Origin: Desulfovibrionales bacterium
GTDB taxonomy: Bacteria > Desulfobacterota > QYQD01
Reading direction: 5' to 3'
Assembly (NCBI GenBank): GCA_028715605.1
Contig: JAQURM010000007.1
Coordinates: 56,697-120,696 of the forward strand
DNA length: 64,000 bases
This document shows, one piece after another, positions 36,803-45,345 of the stretch (positions within the stretch are counted from its first letter, which is position 1; each line of letters starts with the position of its first letter). The notes below the pieces were generated by a model that made no database searches, was not told where the DNA came from, and was given only the letters and a program-made list of their open reading frames with translations. The translations under genes and the position numbers were made by a program.

Positions 36803-37111
36803 ATGAAAAAGACGATCTTAGACGCTGAAGAGAAAGATATTTTAGAATCATATGAACGTGGAGAATGGCGGACTGTAAAAAATCAAAAGCAGGAAATAAT
36901 AAAACTCCGTGAATATGCGAAGAATACACTTCAAAAAGACAAGAGAATAAATATCCGGATGTCATCCAAGGATCTGGATCAGGTACAGGTCATTGCTGCT
37001 CAAGAAGGCATTCCTTACCAAACACTCATATCCAGCATTATACATAAATACGTATCCGGCTATTTAACAGAGAAAAAGAGAGTTGGGAAATCGGGGACAG
37101 CCATGAAATAA
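36803..37111 (+). CDS. BrnA/CopG-like antitoxin with repeat-derived tail
   Basis: Protein of 102 residues. The end of the native part is a ribbon-helix-helix-like segment, INIRMSSKDLDQVQVIAAQE and YQTLISSIIHKYVSGYL. The final KSGTAMK and stop are supplied by the repeat element at 37093. Partner of the gene just upstream. Confidence 0.8.
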   Translation: MKKTILDAEEKDILESYERGEWRTVKNQKQEIIKLREYAKNTLQKDKRINIRMSSKDLDQVQVIAAQEGIPYQTLISSIIHKYVSGYLTEKKRVGKSGTAMK

Positions 37112-37168
37112 TGCAATTCTTTACGTGTTTGATTGAGAAGATCATAATTTTATAGCCGTCCTTCTGAA
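37093..37168 (+). repeat. GGACAGCCATGAAAT inverted-repeat element, copy 3
   Basis: Core at 37095-37161, followed immediately by the CATGCATAGCGAGCG repeat. Confidence 0.8.
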
Positions 37169-37257
37169 CATGCATAGCGAGCGAATACGATGTATTTTAC
37201 CTTGCATACGGAGATTCTCCGTCCGCCGCAAGGCGGGCTGCGGGGAGCTTCAATTGC
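37165..37257 (+). repeat. CATGCATAGCGAGCG repeat, copy 2 (variant)
   Basis: Begins TGAACATGCATAGCGAGCG and ends GGGGAGCTTCAAT as in the others, but the middle differs and holds a GTCCGCCGCAAGGCGGGC hairpin. Confidence 0.65.
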
Positions 37258-37268
37258 CCTATAATGAG

Positions 37269-37314
37269 CCTCTATGACTATGGAAAAGACAGCTAAAATA
37301 TAATGTTATGCGCT
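37269..37314 (+). repeat. Promoter-like repeat, copy 4
   Basis: CCTCTATGACTATGGAAAAG, ACAGCTAAAATATAATGTTATGCG; precedes the HicB remnant. The preceding TGCCCTATAATG is shared with copy 2. Confidence 0.6.
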
Positions 37315-37339
37315 CATGAAAATAATGTGAGGTGGTTTT

Positions 37340-37444
37340 ATGAAGCTAAAAGTAATTGTTCATGAAGCAGAAGAAGGTGGTTATGGAGTAAGCTATGAAA
37401 AAATCAAAACAAGTTTTACCGGAATTTGTGGTTTGTATCAATAA
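37340..37444 (+). pseudogene. Truncated HicB-like antitoxin
   Basis: The frame from ATG 37340 gives MKLKVIVHEAEEGGYGVSYE, the first strand of HicB antitoxins, then ends after 34 residues. Homology stops just where the next small gene begins (37395), so the two seem to have been joined by deletion. No hicA is seen. Confidence 0.6.
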
Positions 37445-37631
37445 CATAGATTATCCGGCATCATTAGAACTTCATAAAATTTACCGTGTGCTTCCAGATG
37501 AAGATGTTGCTGCCGAAGGGGATATTCGAATTATTGATGAGAGCGGAGAAGATTATTTGTACCCTTCTTCCTATTTTGTTCCCATCCAAGTTCCTCAATC
37601 GATTGAAGAGTCGTTACTTAGGGCGTCATAA
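37395..37631 (+). CDS. Small conserved-looking protein
   Basis: Protein of 78 residues (MKKSKQVLPEFVVCINNIDY, DIRIIDESGEDYLYPSSYFV). It resembles small SH3-like hypothetical proteins found near TA genes, but I cannot name it. The start overlaps the HicB remnant in another frame. Confidence 0.6.
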   Translation: MKKSKQVLPEFVVCINNIDYPASLELHKIYRVLPDEDVAAEGDIRIIDESGEDYLYPSSYFVPIQVPQSIEESLLRAS

Positions 37632-37711
37632 TTTGAACCTGTGCCGAACATCAGCTTGGAGAAGGATGTCCGTTAAGCTTAAACGATACGCTATGGTTCA
37701 AAGGGGAGATA

Positions 37712-37996
37712 ATGAAACTGAACTTTGAGTGGGATGAAGAGAAAGCCAAAGCGAATCTCAAAAAGCATAAAGTCAGTTTTGATGAAGCCACAACGGTTTT
37801 CTTTGATCCCTTTTCAATTACGATCTCTGACCCAGACCATTCAGTGGAGGAGCAGCGGTATATTGATATTGGTAGTTCTGATAAGGGCCATGTACTGGTA
37901 GTGGTTTATACCGAACGAGGCTCGAACATACGTATTATCAGTAGTCGTAAGGCAGCCCTATCAGAGCGGAAACTTTATCAGGAAGGAAGTAACTAA
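37712..37996 (+). CDS. brnT: BrnT-family toxin, copy 2
   Basis: Protein of 94 residues differing from copy 1 at a few positions (for example K/R21, T/I29, F/L33, A/T84). The near-identical stretch runs 37695-38255 against 34553-35113, both 561 bases, with roughly 17 differences counted by eye. Confidence 0.9.
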   Translation: MKLNFEWDEEKAKANLKKHKVSFDEATTVFFDPFSITISDPDHSVEEQRYIDIGSSDKGHVLVVVYTERGSNIRIISSRKAALSERKLYQEGSN

Positions 37997-38021
37997 AATG
38001 GTACTAATGGAGGAGAACAAT

Positions 38022-38276
38022 ATGCGTGCTGAATACGATTTTAAAGGAGGAGTGCGTGGCAAGCATTACAGAGCCATGCAAGATGGGTATACGATTACTA
38101 TTCATAAGGCGGATGGCACCACTATTACTAAGGACGTGATGCCAAAAGAGGGCGCGGTTGTTCTGGCGCCAGATATTCGCGCGTATTTCCCAGACTCGGA
38201 ATCTGTGAATAGGGCTTTGCGGTGTTTAATTCCACTGCTGCCCCAAAAGCGCAGGGCAAAGGCGAAAAAGGCCTGA
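38022..38276 (+). CDS. BrnT partner antitoxin, copy 2
   Basis: Protein of 84 residues starting at ATG 38022 behind GGAGGAG. Same body as copy 1 but with what appears to be the native C-terminus (QKRRAKAKKA). Confidence 0.82.
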   Translation: MRAEYDFKGGVRGKHYRAMQDGYTITIHKADGTTITKDVMPKEGAVVLAPDIRAYFPDSESVNRALRCLIPLLPQKRRAKAKKA

Positions 38277-38387
38277 CAAGTCGCAGCAACCAATGCGGAC
38301 GGGAATTTTTAAATCTCCTTGACGGTGTTACCCCGATGCCATTAATAGGGGTAATCTAAATTGTTTTTGTTTTCATCCGGAAACTGC

Positions 38388-38470
38388 CAAATCCCCCCAC
38401 CCCCCCTTTTTTGCTAAAGGGTGGAAATATTGAAATCCCCCTTTGGAAAAGGGAGATACAGGGAGATTTT
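38388..38470. repeat. AAATCCCCCC palindromes, copy 2
   Basis: Two inexact C-rich/G-rich hairpins within the 367-base gap before the next TA pair. I see nothing else in that gap. Confidence 0.6.
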
Positions 38471-38643
38471 CGGGTGTAATCTAAATCCTTTCTATTGTCA
38501 GCCCATCTATGTTCCACCTCTCACGCAAATGAAAAAGGACGATCGGGTGTCCTTGCAAAAGCGTTGAGCAGGCCGTCATAAATCTTGACATGCGACCTGT
38601 TTATGGACTATATTTAGTCATACGAAAGAAAGGGAGGCAACCC

Positions 38644-38919
38644 ATGAAACTGTCCAGCCGGATTAGGCCCATCAGTTACCTGAAGGCCCATGCCGCCGAA
38701 ATCGTAAGGAAGCTGGGTGAGCAGCGGGAGCCGCTGGTCATTACCCAGAACGGCGAAGCCAAGGTGGTCATTCAGGACATTGAAAGCTACGAACAAACCC
38801 AGGAAACCATGGCTCTCCTAAAAATACTGGCACTCGGGACCCGTCAGATCGAGGAAGGCAAGGTCCAGCCCGCTGAGGATGTGATCAAACGCTTACGCGA
38901 GCGACGGGAGACTCGCTGA
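38644..38919 (+). CDS. Phd/YefM-family antitoxin
   Basis: Protein of 91 residues, ATG 38644 behind AGGGAGG. Typical Phd fold: RIRPISYLKAHAAEIVRKLG, REPLVITQNGEAKVVIQDIE, then a C-terminal toxin-binding helix. One-base overlap with the toxin gene (TGATG). Confidence 0.92.
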   Translation: MKLSSRIRPISYLKAHAAEIVRKLGEQREPLVITQNGEAKVVIQDIESYEQTQETMALLKILALGTRQIEEGKVQPAEDVIKRLRERRETR

Positions 38920-39245
38920 TGCCGTTCGCGGTTTTGCTGACCAATGACGCAGCACGTGACCTCGACGAGCTTTATGGCTATATCGCCCGGCACGATGCGC
39001 CTCAAAAAGCGGACTACGTTTTGAAGCAGATCGAGAAAGCCTTCTCCAGGCTGTCCGAATTCCCCGAGCGGGGCGCCTATCCGAAAGAACTGCTGGCGCT
39101 GGGGATTCGGGAATACCGCGAGGTTTTTTTCAAACCCTACCGTATCATTTACCGAGTCATGGACAAGAACGTCTATGTTCTGCTGATCGCCGATGGCCGC
39201 CGTGATATGCAGACGCTGTTGCAGCGGCGATTGCTAGACGCGTAA
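38919..39245 (+). CDS. ParE/RelE-family toxin
   Basis: Protein of 108 residues: LTNDAARDLDELYGYIARHD, FPERGAYPKELLALGIREYR and IIYRVMDKNVYVLLIADGRR, the standard ParE layout ending in a DxR motif. Partner of the Phd-like gene directly upstream. Confidence 0.93.
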   Translation: MPFAVLLTNDAARDLDELYGYIARHDAPQKADYVLKQIEKAFSRLSEFPERGAYPKELLALGIREYREVFFKPYRIIYRVMDKNVYVLLIADGRRDMQTLLQRRLLDA

Positions 39246-39274
39246 TGCACAGCGCCGGAATGGATTCTTGTTCA

Positions 39275-40963
39275 CTACTTCTGCGCCTTTTCTACCTTGG
39301 CCCAGGAATCACGTAAGGACACGGTTCGGTTAAATACCAGTCTTTGATTAGACGAATCCACGGAATCCACACAGAAATAGCCCTGCCGCTCGAACTGGTA
39401 CCGGTTTCCGGGAACGGCGCCGGCCAGACCCGGTTCGACCCGGCACGAGGTCAATATTTCCAACGAGTTCGGGTTTAAATCAGTCCTGAAATCCTGACCA
39501 TCCTCGCCCGGCTCCGGCTTCAGGAAAAGATGATCGTACAGGCGCACCTCGGCCTCCAGCGCGTGGGCAGCCGAGACCCAGTGCAGCGTGGCCTTGACCT
39601 TGCGCCCGTCCGGAGAGTCCCCGCCGCGCGTCTCCGGGTCATAGGTGCAGTGCAGTTCCACCACTTCGCCGGTCTGTTCGTCCTTAACCACCCCCACACA
39701 GGTGATAAAGTACGCATAACGCAGCCGTACCTCCCGGCCCGGGGCCAGACGGTAGAATTTTTTGGGTGGGTCTTCACGAAAGTCCTCTTGTTCAATGTAC
39801 AGCACACGGGAAAAAGGGACCTTGCGTGACCCCATGCCGGGATCCTCCGGGTTGTTCACGGCCTCCAGTTCTTCCACTTGGCCTTCCGGGTAGTTGTCAA
39901 TTACCACCCGGAGTGGCCGCAATACCCCCATGACCCGCGGGGCGCGTTTGTTTAGATCTTCGCGGAGGCAGTGCTCGATCAGGGCCATATCAACTGTGCT
40001 ATCCCTCTTGGCTACCCCGATGCGTTCACAAAAGTTTTGGATGGACTCGGGCGTGTAGCCGCGTCTCCGCACACCGGCCAGGGTAGGCATGCGCGGATCA
40101 TCCCAGCCGGTGACATGCCCTCCTTCCACCAATTGCACGAGCTTTCGCTTACTGAGCACGGTGTAGCTGAGATTAAGACGGGCAAACTCGATCTGCTGCG
40201 GATGATGGACGCCTAATTGATCGAGGAACCAGTCATAGAGCGGCCGATGGTCTTCAAATTCCAGCGTACAGATGGAATGGGTGATCCCCTCGATGGAATC
40301 CGAAAAACAGTGGGCAAAGTCGTACATCGGATAAATGCGCCACTTATCGCCGGTCCGGTGGTGTGTGGCCCGGAGAATACGGTACATGACCGGGTCCCGC
40401 ATATTTAAGTTGCCGGAGGCCATATCGATTTTGGCGCGAAGAACCCGGGAACCGTCCTCAAACGCCCCGGCCCGCATGCGCTCGAATAAGTCCATGTTCT
40501 CTTCGACCGAACGTTTTCGATACGGACTATCCTTGCCGGGCGCGGTCAAAGTACCACGGTACTCCCGGATCTCCTCCGCACTCAGGTCGCAAACATACGC
40601 CTTACCAACCTTGATTAACTGCACGGCGTACCGGTAGAGTTGTTCAAAGTAGTCTGAGGCGTAGAACAGCCGGTCAGCCCAATCAAATCCCAGCCACCGG
40701 ACGTCTGCCTTGATCGATTCTACGTATTCAATTTCCTCTTTGGTGGGATTGGTGTCATCGAAGCGCAGATTGCAAAGGCCTTTGTATTCGGCGGCCAGAC
40801 CGAAATTGAGGCAGATAGATTTGGCATGCCCGATGTGCAGATAGCCGTTCGGCTCCGGTGGGAACCGGGTGTGGACCCGCCCCTGGTTCTTGTTGGCCTT
40901 CAGGTCTTCCTCGATGATATTACGGATAAAATTGGGTGTAGGCTTTGCGTCAATAGTGGTCAT
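39275..40963 (-). CDS. glnS: Glutaminyl-tRNA synthetase
   Basis: Class I synthetase of 562 residues: [20 protein letters not shown] near residue 33 (HIGH), [11 protein letters not shown] near residue 272 (KMSKS equivalent) and a C-terminal beta-barrel anticodon domain. Its presence implies direct Gln-tRNA charging, not only the amidotransferase route. It flanks the TA island, which ends 29 bases away. Confidence 0.97.
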   Translation of the reverse strand: MTTIDAKPTPNFIRNIIEEDLKANKNQGRVHTRFPPEPNGYLHIGHAKSICLNFGLAAEYKGLCNLRFDDTNPTKEEIEYVESIKADVRWLGFDWADRLFYASDYFEQLYRYAVQLIKVGKAYVCDLSAEEIREYRGTLTAPGKDSPYRKRSVEENMDLFERMRAGAFEDGSRVLRAKIDMASGNLNMRDPVMYRILRATHHRTGDKWRIYPMYDFAHCFSDSIEGITHSICTLEFEDHRPLYDWFLDQLGVHHPQQIEFARLNLSYTVLSKRKLVQLVEGGHVTGWDDPRMPTLAGVRRRGYTPESIQNFCERIGVAKRDSTVDMALIEHCLREDLNKRAPRVMGVLRPLRVVIDNYPEGQVEELEAVNNPEDPGMGSRKVPFSRVLYIEQEDFREDPPKKFYRLAPGREVRLRYAYFITCVGVVKDEQTGEVVELHCTYDPETRGGDSPDGRKVKATLHWVSAAHALEAEVRLYDHLFLKPEPGEDGQDFRTDLNPNSLEILTSCRVEPGLAGAVPGNRYQFERQGYFCVDSVDSSNQRLVFNRTVSLRDSWAKVEKAQK

Positions 40964-41030
40964 GTTTACCAGTTCCTTCTATAAAAACATCATTGCTGTC
41001 CAAATTGCTGATTCACGTGCTGTGGCCTTC

Positions 41031-41111
41031 AAATCCCCCTTGATCCCCCTTTTCAAAGGGGGAAAATACCGTTAACCCCCTCTTTGGAAAAGAGGGGTCA
41101 GAGGAGATTTT
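41031..41111. repeat. AAATCCCCCC palindromes, copy 3
   Basis: Two C/G-run hairpins in the 433-base gap between glnS and the DUF1566 gene. The rest of the gap shows no gene I can support. Confidence 0.6.
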
Positions 41112-41396
41112 AAATTTTTTTTAGACAGATCGAGATTGATTCCAGTTCTCAAGATGCGTTGTGCGCTGTCAGTATGATATCTATATCCTAATTTTTTGCT
41201 TATTTCAATTGATTCGATAAAGGGTAAGGATGAAGGGGAGGGTATAGGTTTCAAAGGCTTGACACAGGTACTGGCCAGGATTAATTTAATAACAAATGAG
41301 TGATGGTCTAGAATGAAATAGCTCATCGCATATTGTAAAGAAATACTTAGGGCCAATCTCTCGAAATTTTTTATCATAAAAAGGGGGGTATATGGT

Positions 41397-42329
41397 ATGG
41401 GTATTCGCGAAAAGCTTGGGTTAAGCAGTGACGAGCCATTGAGCATTGCCTGGGACATCACCCCGGCAGATACCTTCGGCATTTTCGAAAGCTGGGGCGG
41501 CAAGATACACGTCCGCAGCAACAAGGAACGGTACTACTATTTTTACATCGACGGCTGGAAAACGCCTCCACAGCTTCTTCTGATGGAGCGCGGGGTGAAG
41601 CATGCCCGGATCCTGGCCCGGATCGATGCCCCCCAGGACATGGTCGACGCCTGCGTGGCCGGTCAGGGTAGAGGCGAAACCGACCGGAGTTATGCCATTG
41701 ATGACGCCTTGCGAAGCTGGCTGCAGGCCAATGTCATTGAGGCCCACGATACGTCAAAGGTGCTCCCTCTGGAGAGCGAATTGGTGGAGGAGCCACTGGA
41801 AACAGGCCTTCCGGGAAAAGATGAACCGCAACCTGCAATCGAGCCGGTAACGCTGCGGTCTGAACCGGCCGTTATCAGCGAAGATGAGGTACCGGACATC
41901 ATACGCCGGAACGGGTTCTACGACAGCTACCACAATGCGTCCGGGGATTTTGCCAATCACCTCGTCGACAACGGCGACGGCCTCACGGTGACAGATTTGA
42001 AGACCGGCATCCAGTGGCAACGGGGCGGATGCGATATCGCCGCCATGCCCAGCATCCAGAGATATGTGGTGGCACTGAATGAACATAGTTTCGCCCGGTT
42101 TAATGACTGGCGGCTGCCGACCATGGAAGAGGCTTTATCGCTTATGGAGCCCGCGCCAAGCGGAAACGGTCTCCATCTGCATCCCTGTTTCTCCAAGTTG
42201 CAGCCTTTCATCATTCTGGCCGATCAGCGCAAATCCGGCGGCTACTGGTTCGTCGACTATAAGCAGGCCACCGTCTTCTGGGGGTCGGGCATACGGGGCG
42301 CCTTTGGCCGGGTCTGCCGGAGCCTATAG
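41397..42329 (+). CDS. DUF1566-domain protein
   Basis: Protein of 310 residues with no signal peptide. Residues 1-120 are unrecognised (GKIHVRSNKERYYYFYIDGW). After an acidic linker, residues about 175-310 form the DUF1566/Lcl-like fold: VTDLKTGIQWQRGG, RFNDWRLPTMEEALSLMEP and FGRVCRSL. DUF1566 domains occur in surface or phage-tail related proteins; the role here is unknown. Confidence 0.75.
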   Translation: MGIREKLGLSSDEPLSIAWDITPADTFGIFESWGGKIHVRSNKERYYYFYIDGWKTPPQLLLMERGVKHARILARIDAPQDMVDACVAGQGRGETDRSYAIDDALRSWLQANVIEAHDTSKVLPLESELVEEPLETGLPGKDEPQPAIEPVTLRSEPAVISEDEVPDIIRRNGFYDSYHNASGDFANHLVDNGDGLTVTDLKTGIQWQRGGCDIAAMPSIQRYVVALNEHSFARFNDWRLPTMEEALSLMEPAPSGNGLHLHPCFSKLQPFIILADQRKSGGYWFVDYKQATVFWGSGIRGAFGRVCRSL

Positions 42330-42359
42330 CCTGTTTAGAGCCATCTGCGGTCAGGACCA

Positions 42360-43607
42360 CTAAAGAGTTCTCGCAAAACTGAGGGCGCTCCTCTGGATGC
42401 TGCACTGAAGCTGCGACTGGATGAACTCAGTGGAATTTGCCGCAAAGGGGAAGTAGACCAACAGGAATTCCTCCGCCTGAATGTGGATTTCTCCGAGCCT
42501 GGGGAAAAGACTTTTCTTGTCCATGGCAGTCTGCGCCAACACGATTTTCAGGCCGTCCGCGGCATCGCTCATGGGCAGTGTAACAGGGTATAGCGGGGAC
42601 TTGGGGAGGTGTCCTTCGAGGTTCTTCGTGGGCTGAGAAAGAGTCATTTGCCGGGCCAGTCTCAGGAAATGTGCGGGTTGAATCTTGAAGGCCGGGGACC
42701 AGAAGTAGAAGCCAAGATCATCCCATTCCTTCCTTATGGCCTTTGGCAGATTAGCAAGACGCACCAGATCGGCATAGGATCGTAAGCTAAGCCCTTCCAT
42801 CCTGGGTCTTATCCTCCAGAACGGCAAGTATATGGCGCTCTCAGTATTTCCTCCATCGGAGACGACCCCGAAGTCTATCCTCCTCAGGTCTTGCCCGAAG
42901 ATCCCCCACACAGAATCACAATTGCTGCAATGGAGCGCCCAGCTTTCCCTCTCGCCCGCAAGAGTCCACCCGCAATTGGGACATAAGGTAGGAAGAAACT
43001 TTATCCTCCAATCCGGCCTCTCTTCAAAGGAGAAACGCTCATCGTCGGCCACATTCCCGGCATCCGTCGCAATGGGTCTATCGAGGATCGCGTCATAAAT
43101 GACATTATTATGAATAAAAATCGGGGAGTAAACCAGGCTTCCTACTTCACCGATGAACGCCCTGTGAAACTCGGTGCATGTCTGCGCCAGGTCATCAGCC
43201 AACATCTCCGGCCGGTTCATCCCTGAGAAGAACTGTTCGAATGAGAGATGCGGTCTTAGGAATCTTGCGTCCTCCATAGCCGCGGCAAATTTTAGTTTCA
43301 GGGCCTGCGGCCGGAGACCGAGGGAGACGGGCAACGATGTATCATTCAAGGCCAAAAGAGTGGTATCGACTACTCTCTGGCACACCCGGTATGGCTCACA
43401 GGAAAAAAGCATCCCCCGGAAGCGCCAGTACGGCACAAAAATGACATCCTTTCCGGCGGATGGGGCAGGGGACAAACAGTATCTGAAATGACCATGGGGG
43501 AGCAGGTATAATTTCACCCGACAAAAAGAACAGGAGAAAATCCGGTCAGTCTCCTCCAGGGTGGCAGGGGCCCCGCACTGCGGGCATTGGTGTGCGATTT
43601 TCAGCAA
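42360..43607 (-). CDS. Zinc-ribbon protein of unknown function
   Basis: Protein of 415 residues. Two zinc ribbons: CPQCGAPATLEETDRIFSC with SFC at the N-terminus, and CPNCGWTLAGERESWALHC with SNC near residue 215. The segments between are mixed alpha/beta with conserved-looking FVPYWRFRGM and IYLPFWRIRP, each following a ribbon, which suggests an internal duplication. It follows the SPFH gene by 13 bases and probably shares its function. Confidence 0.75.
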   Translation of the reverse strand: MLKIAHQCPQCGAPATLEETDRIFSCSFCRVKLYLLPHGHFRYCLSPAPSAGKDVIFVPYWRFRGMLFSCEPYRVCQRVVDTTLLALNDTSLPVSLGLRPQALKLKFAAAMEDARFLRPHLSFEQFFSGMNRPEMLADDLAQTCTEFHRAFIGEVGSLVYSPIFIHNNVIYDAILDRPIATDAGNVADDERFSFEERPDWRIKFLPTLCPNCGWTLAGERESWALHCSNCDSVWGIFGQDLRRIDFGVVSDGGNTESAIYLPFWRIRPRMEGLSLRSYADLVRLANLPKAIRKEWDDLGFYFWSPAFKIQPAHFLRLARQMTLSQPTKNLEGHLPKSPLYPVTLPMSDAADGLKIVLAQTAMDKKSLFPRLGEIHIQAEEFLLVYFPFAANSTEFIQSQLQCSIQRSALSFARTL

Positions 43608-43620
43608 TTCTTAGGGCTTT

Positions 43621-44784
43621 CTACAGTTTTTCACCGCACTGATTGCAGTAGATGGAATCGGGCAAATTTTCTGTCGCACAATGACGGCATTTCCGGGGGA
43701 CAGGCTTCTGTTCCGCCGGCCTTCCACAGCGCGGGCAGAACCTGGCGTGGGGAGGCAGGTTTTTGCCGCACCCCGCACACTGCTGGAAAACGAGTAACTG
43801 GTGACCGCAGGAAGGACAGAATTTTGCGTCGCCGGCCACGGAGTTCCGGCAATCAGGACATTTAAAGGCATCCTGCTCCTTTTGGGCCTGTCCGTTTCTC
43901 AGAATATCCGCGAACATGCCCGGCATAATGAAACCGAGACCCATCCCCAGACCCGCTCCTGCCTCGCCTTGTGACGTCGCTGCGCTTTCCATCGCCATGG
44001 CCGCCTTCATCTTTAATAGCTGGTTCAAGTCGTCGAACACGCCCAGCCGGCTTTTATCGTCTATGGCCTGTTGGACCTCCGGCGGCGGGGTAATAGAATT
44101 GATATAAAGATCTGAAAGCCCAAGGCCGTAGTGGCTCAAATCCTGCTGCAAACGTCTTTTGAGCCCTTCCGATATGGAATCGTATTGTCCAGGCAGCTTA
44201 AGCATGGAATCAAGATTCTCTCCCAGGTAATCATTAAAGCGTGAAACGATTACCCGGCTCAGATATTCTTCGATTTCTTCGGTGGTATAAATGTGCTGGG
44301 TTCCTACCAGGGTATTGATAAAAAGGACGGGCTGGATGACCCTGATATTAAAGACCCCGAAGGCCCGGAGGCGAATCAATCCCAACTCGGAATCCTTGAA
44401 GGCTACCGGATCCCTTGTTCCCCACTTCAGGTTTGGAAAGACCTTCAGGTTTACGAAATAGACCTCGGCCCTGAGCGGGCTTGTCAAACCCCAGGGCAGG
44501 CTCAGCACCTTGGTGATGATAGGAATATTACCGGTAGCGAGTGTATGCCGACCTGGCCGAAATGCATCGTAGGCCTTCCCGTTATAGAAGAAAACGGCGG
44601 ATTGGCTCTCTCTTACAATGAGTTGGGCCCCATATTTTATTTCTCCGGAGCCCTTCTCGGGAATCCTGTGGACCATTGCCTTGCCGGTTTCGTCAAACCA
44701 CTCGATAACCTCTAAAAATATAATGTTGTCTGTCCCCACAGTCGTAATCCTTTCCGTTGCCAGTCTTCTTCTTTCTTTCGTCAT
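43621..44784 (-). CDS. SPFH-domain protein with three C-terminal zinc ribbons
   Basis: Protein of 387 residues of the YdjI/virion-core-like SPFH group. Residues 20-240 are the SPFH/band-7 fold (IPEKGSGEIKYGAQLIVRES, VYFVNLKVFPNLKWGTRDPV). A small-residue hinge (GEAGAGLGMGLGFIMPG) is followed by three double-cysteine ribbons: CPDC/CPSC, CAGC/CPRC and CRHC/CNQC. Such proteins in Bacillus are tied to phage-shock-like membrane stress (family knowledge). First of a two-gene set. Confidence 0.88.
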   Translation of the reverse strand: MTKERRRLATERITTVGTDNIIFLEVIEWFDETGKAMVHRIPEKGSGEIKYGAQLIVRESQSAVFFYNGKAYDAFRPGRHTLATGNIPIITKVLSLPWGLTSPLRAEVYFVNLKVFPNLKWGTRDPVAFKDSELGLIRLRAFGVFNIRVIQPVLFINTLVGTQHIYTTEEIEEYLSRVIVSRFNDYLGENLDSMLKLPGQYDSISEGLKRRLQQDLSHYGLGLSDLYINSITPPPEVQQAIDDKSRLGVFDDLNQLLKMKAAMAMESAATSQGEAGAGLGMGLGFIMPGMFADILRNGQAQKEQDAFKCPDCRNSVAGDAKFCPSCGHQLLVFQQCAGCGKNLPPHARFCPRCGRPAEQKPVPRKCRHCATENLPDSIYCNQCGEKL

Positions 44785-44943
44785 TATGGCGATGAAGCTT
44801 TAACCCGAAGTTTGCGGATTAATCTCTTGACCATGACTGCCCGCCCGAATGACGGTAACAGTTCTCAACCTCTGATACGCCCGGGACACAAAAAAGGGCA
44901 GGATGTACTTCTTTGTGGACTTTCCCCACATTTTTATGGAAGC

Positions 44944-45098
44944 CATTGTTCCTGAGTGTAACTTGCTGAAGCAGTGGGGCACCCTTCGAGGGCGAGCAGG
45001 AAGGGGAAAGCCAGCCCTTTAGAGGCTGGAAGGGGTAAACCTTCCCCACCTGCGAGTCCCGAAAGGGTCACTGCGCAAGCCGTGAAGCGAAGGAATGA
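44944..45098 (+). repeat. Dispersed palindromic intergenic repeat, copy 2
   Basis: Inverted relative of 18381-18556; shares GGAAGGGGAAAGCCAGCCC, CGAAAGGGTC and GCGCAAGCCGTGAAGCGAAG. The frame 44819-45049 on the minus strand runs through it and is not a gene. Confidence 0.75.
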
Positions 45099-45345
45099 CG
45101 GCTTACATTTCTAAAATACAAAAATTGGATAAAAATCAACACGTTGGCATAATCTGTTGAGATTTTTGGGGAAAGTCCTGGTCCTTCTTTCGCTTTACAG
45201 GAATATAAGTCTATGATAAGAAGCCCTATGCTTCGTCAGACCAGACTGGCCGCCCTTAGAATTTCTCCCATCCGATCAGGAAACGTTTGGCAGCTCACCG
45301 GACCTATCCCGACTTAATTCCTATCCAGTAAAAAGGAATCAACCC
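45099..45345. other. Remaining upstream gap of the BASS gene
   Basis: No gene supported. A short frame ending LTGPIPT at about 45318 may be a remnant. Confidence 0.3.

Noticed and set aside
32408..39245. Integron cassette array
   Set aside because: Same-strand small genes and GTT-containing junctions suggested it, but I found no integrase and no paired RYYYAAC/GTTRRRY sites.
41072..41524. Minus-strand 150-codon frame
   Set aside because: It overlaps the DUF1566 gene and the C-rich repeat and shows no domain.
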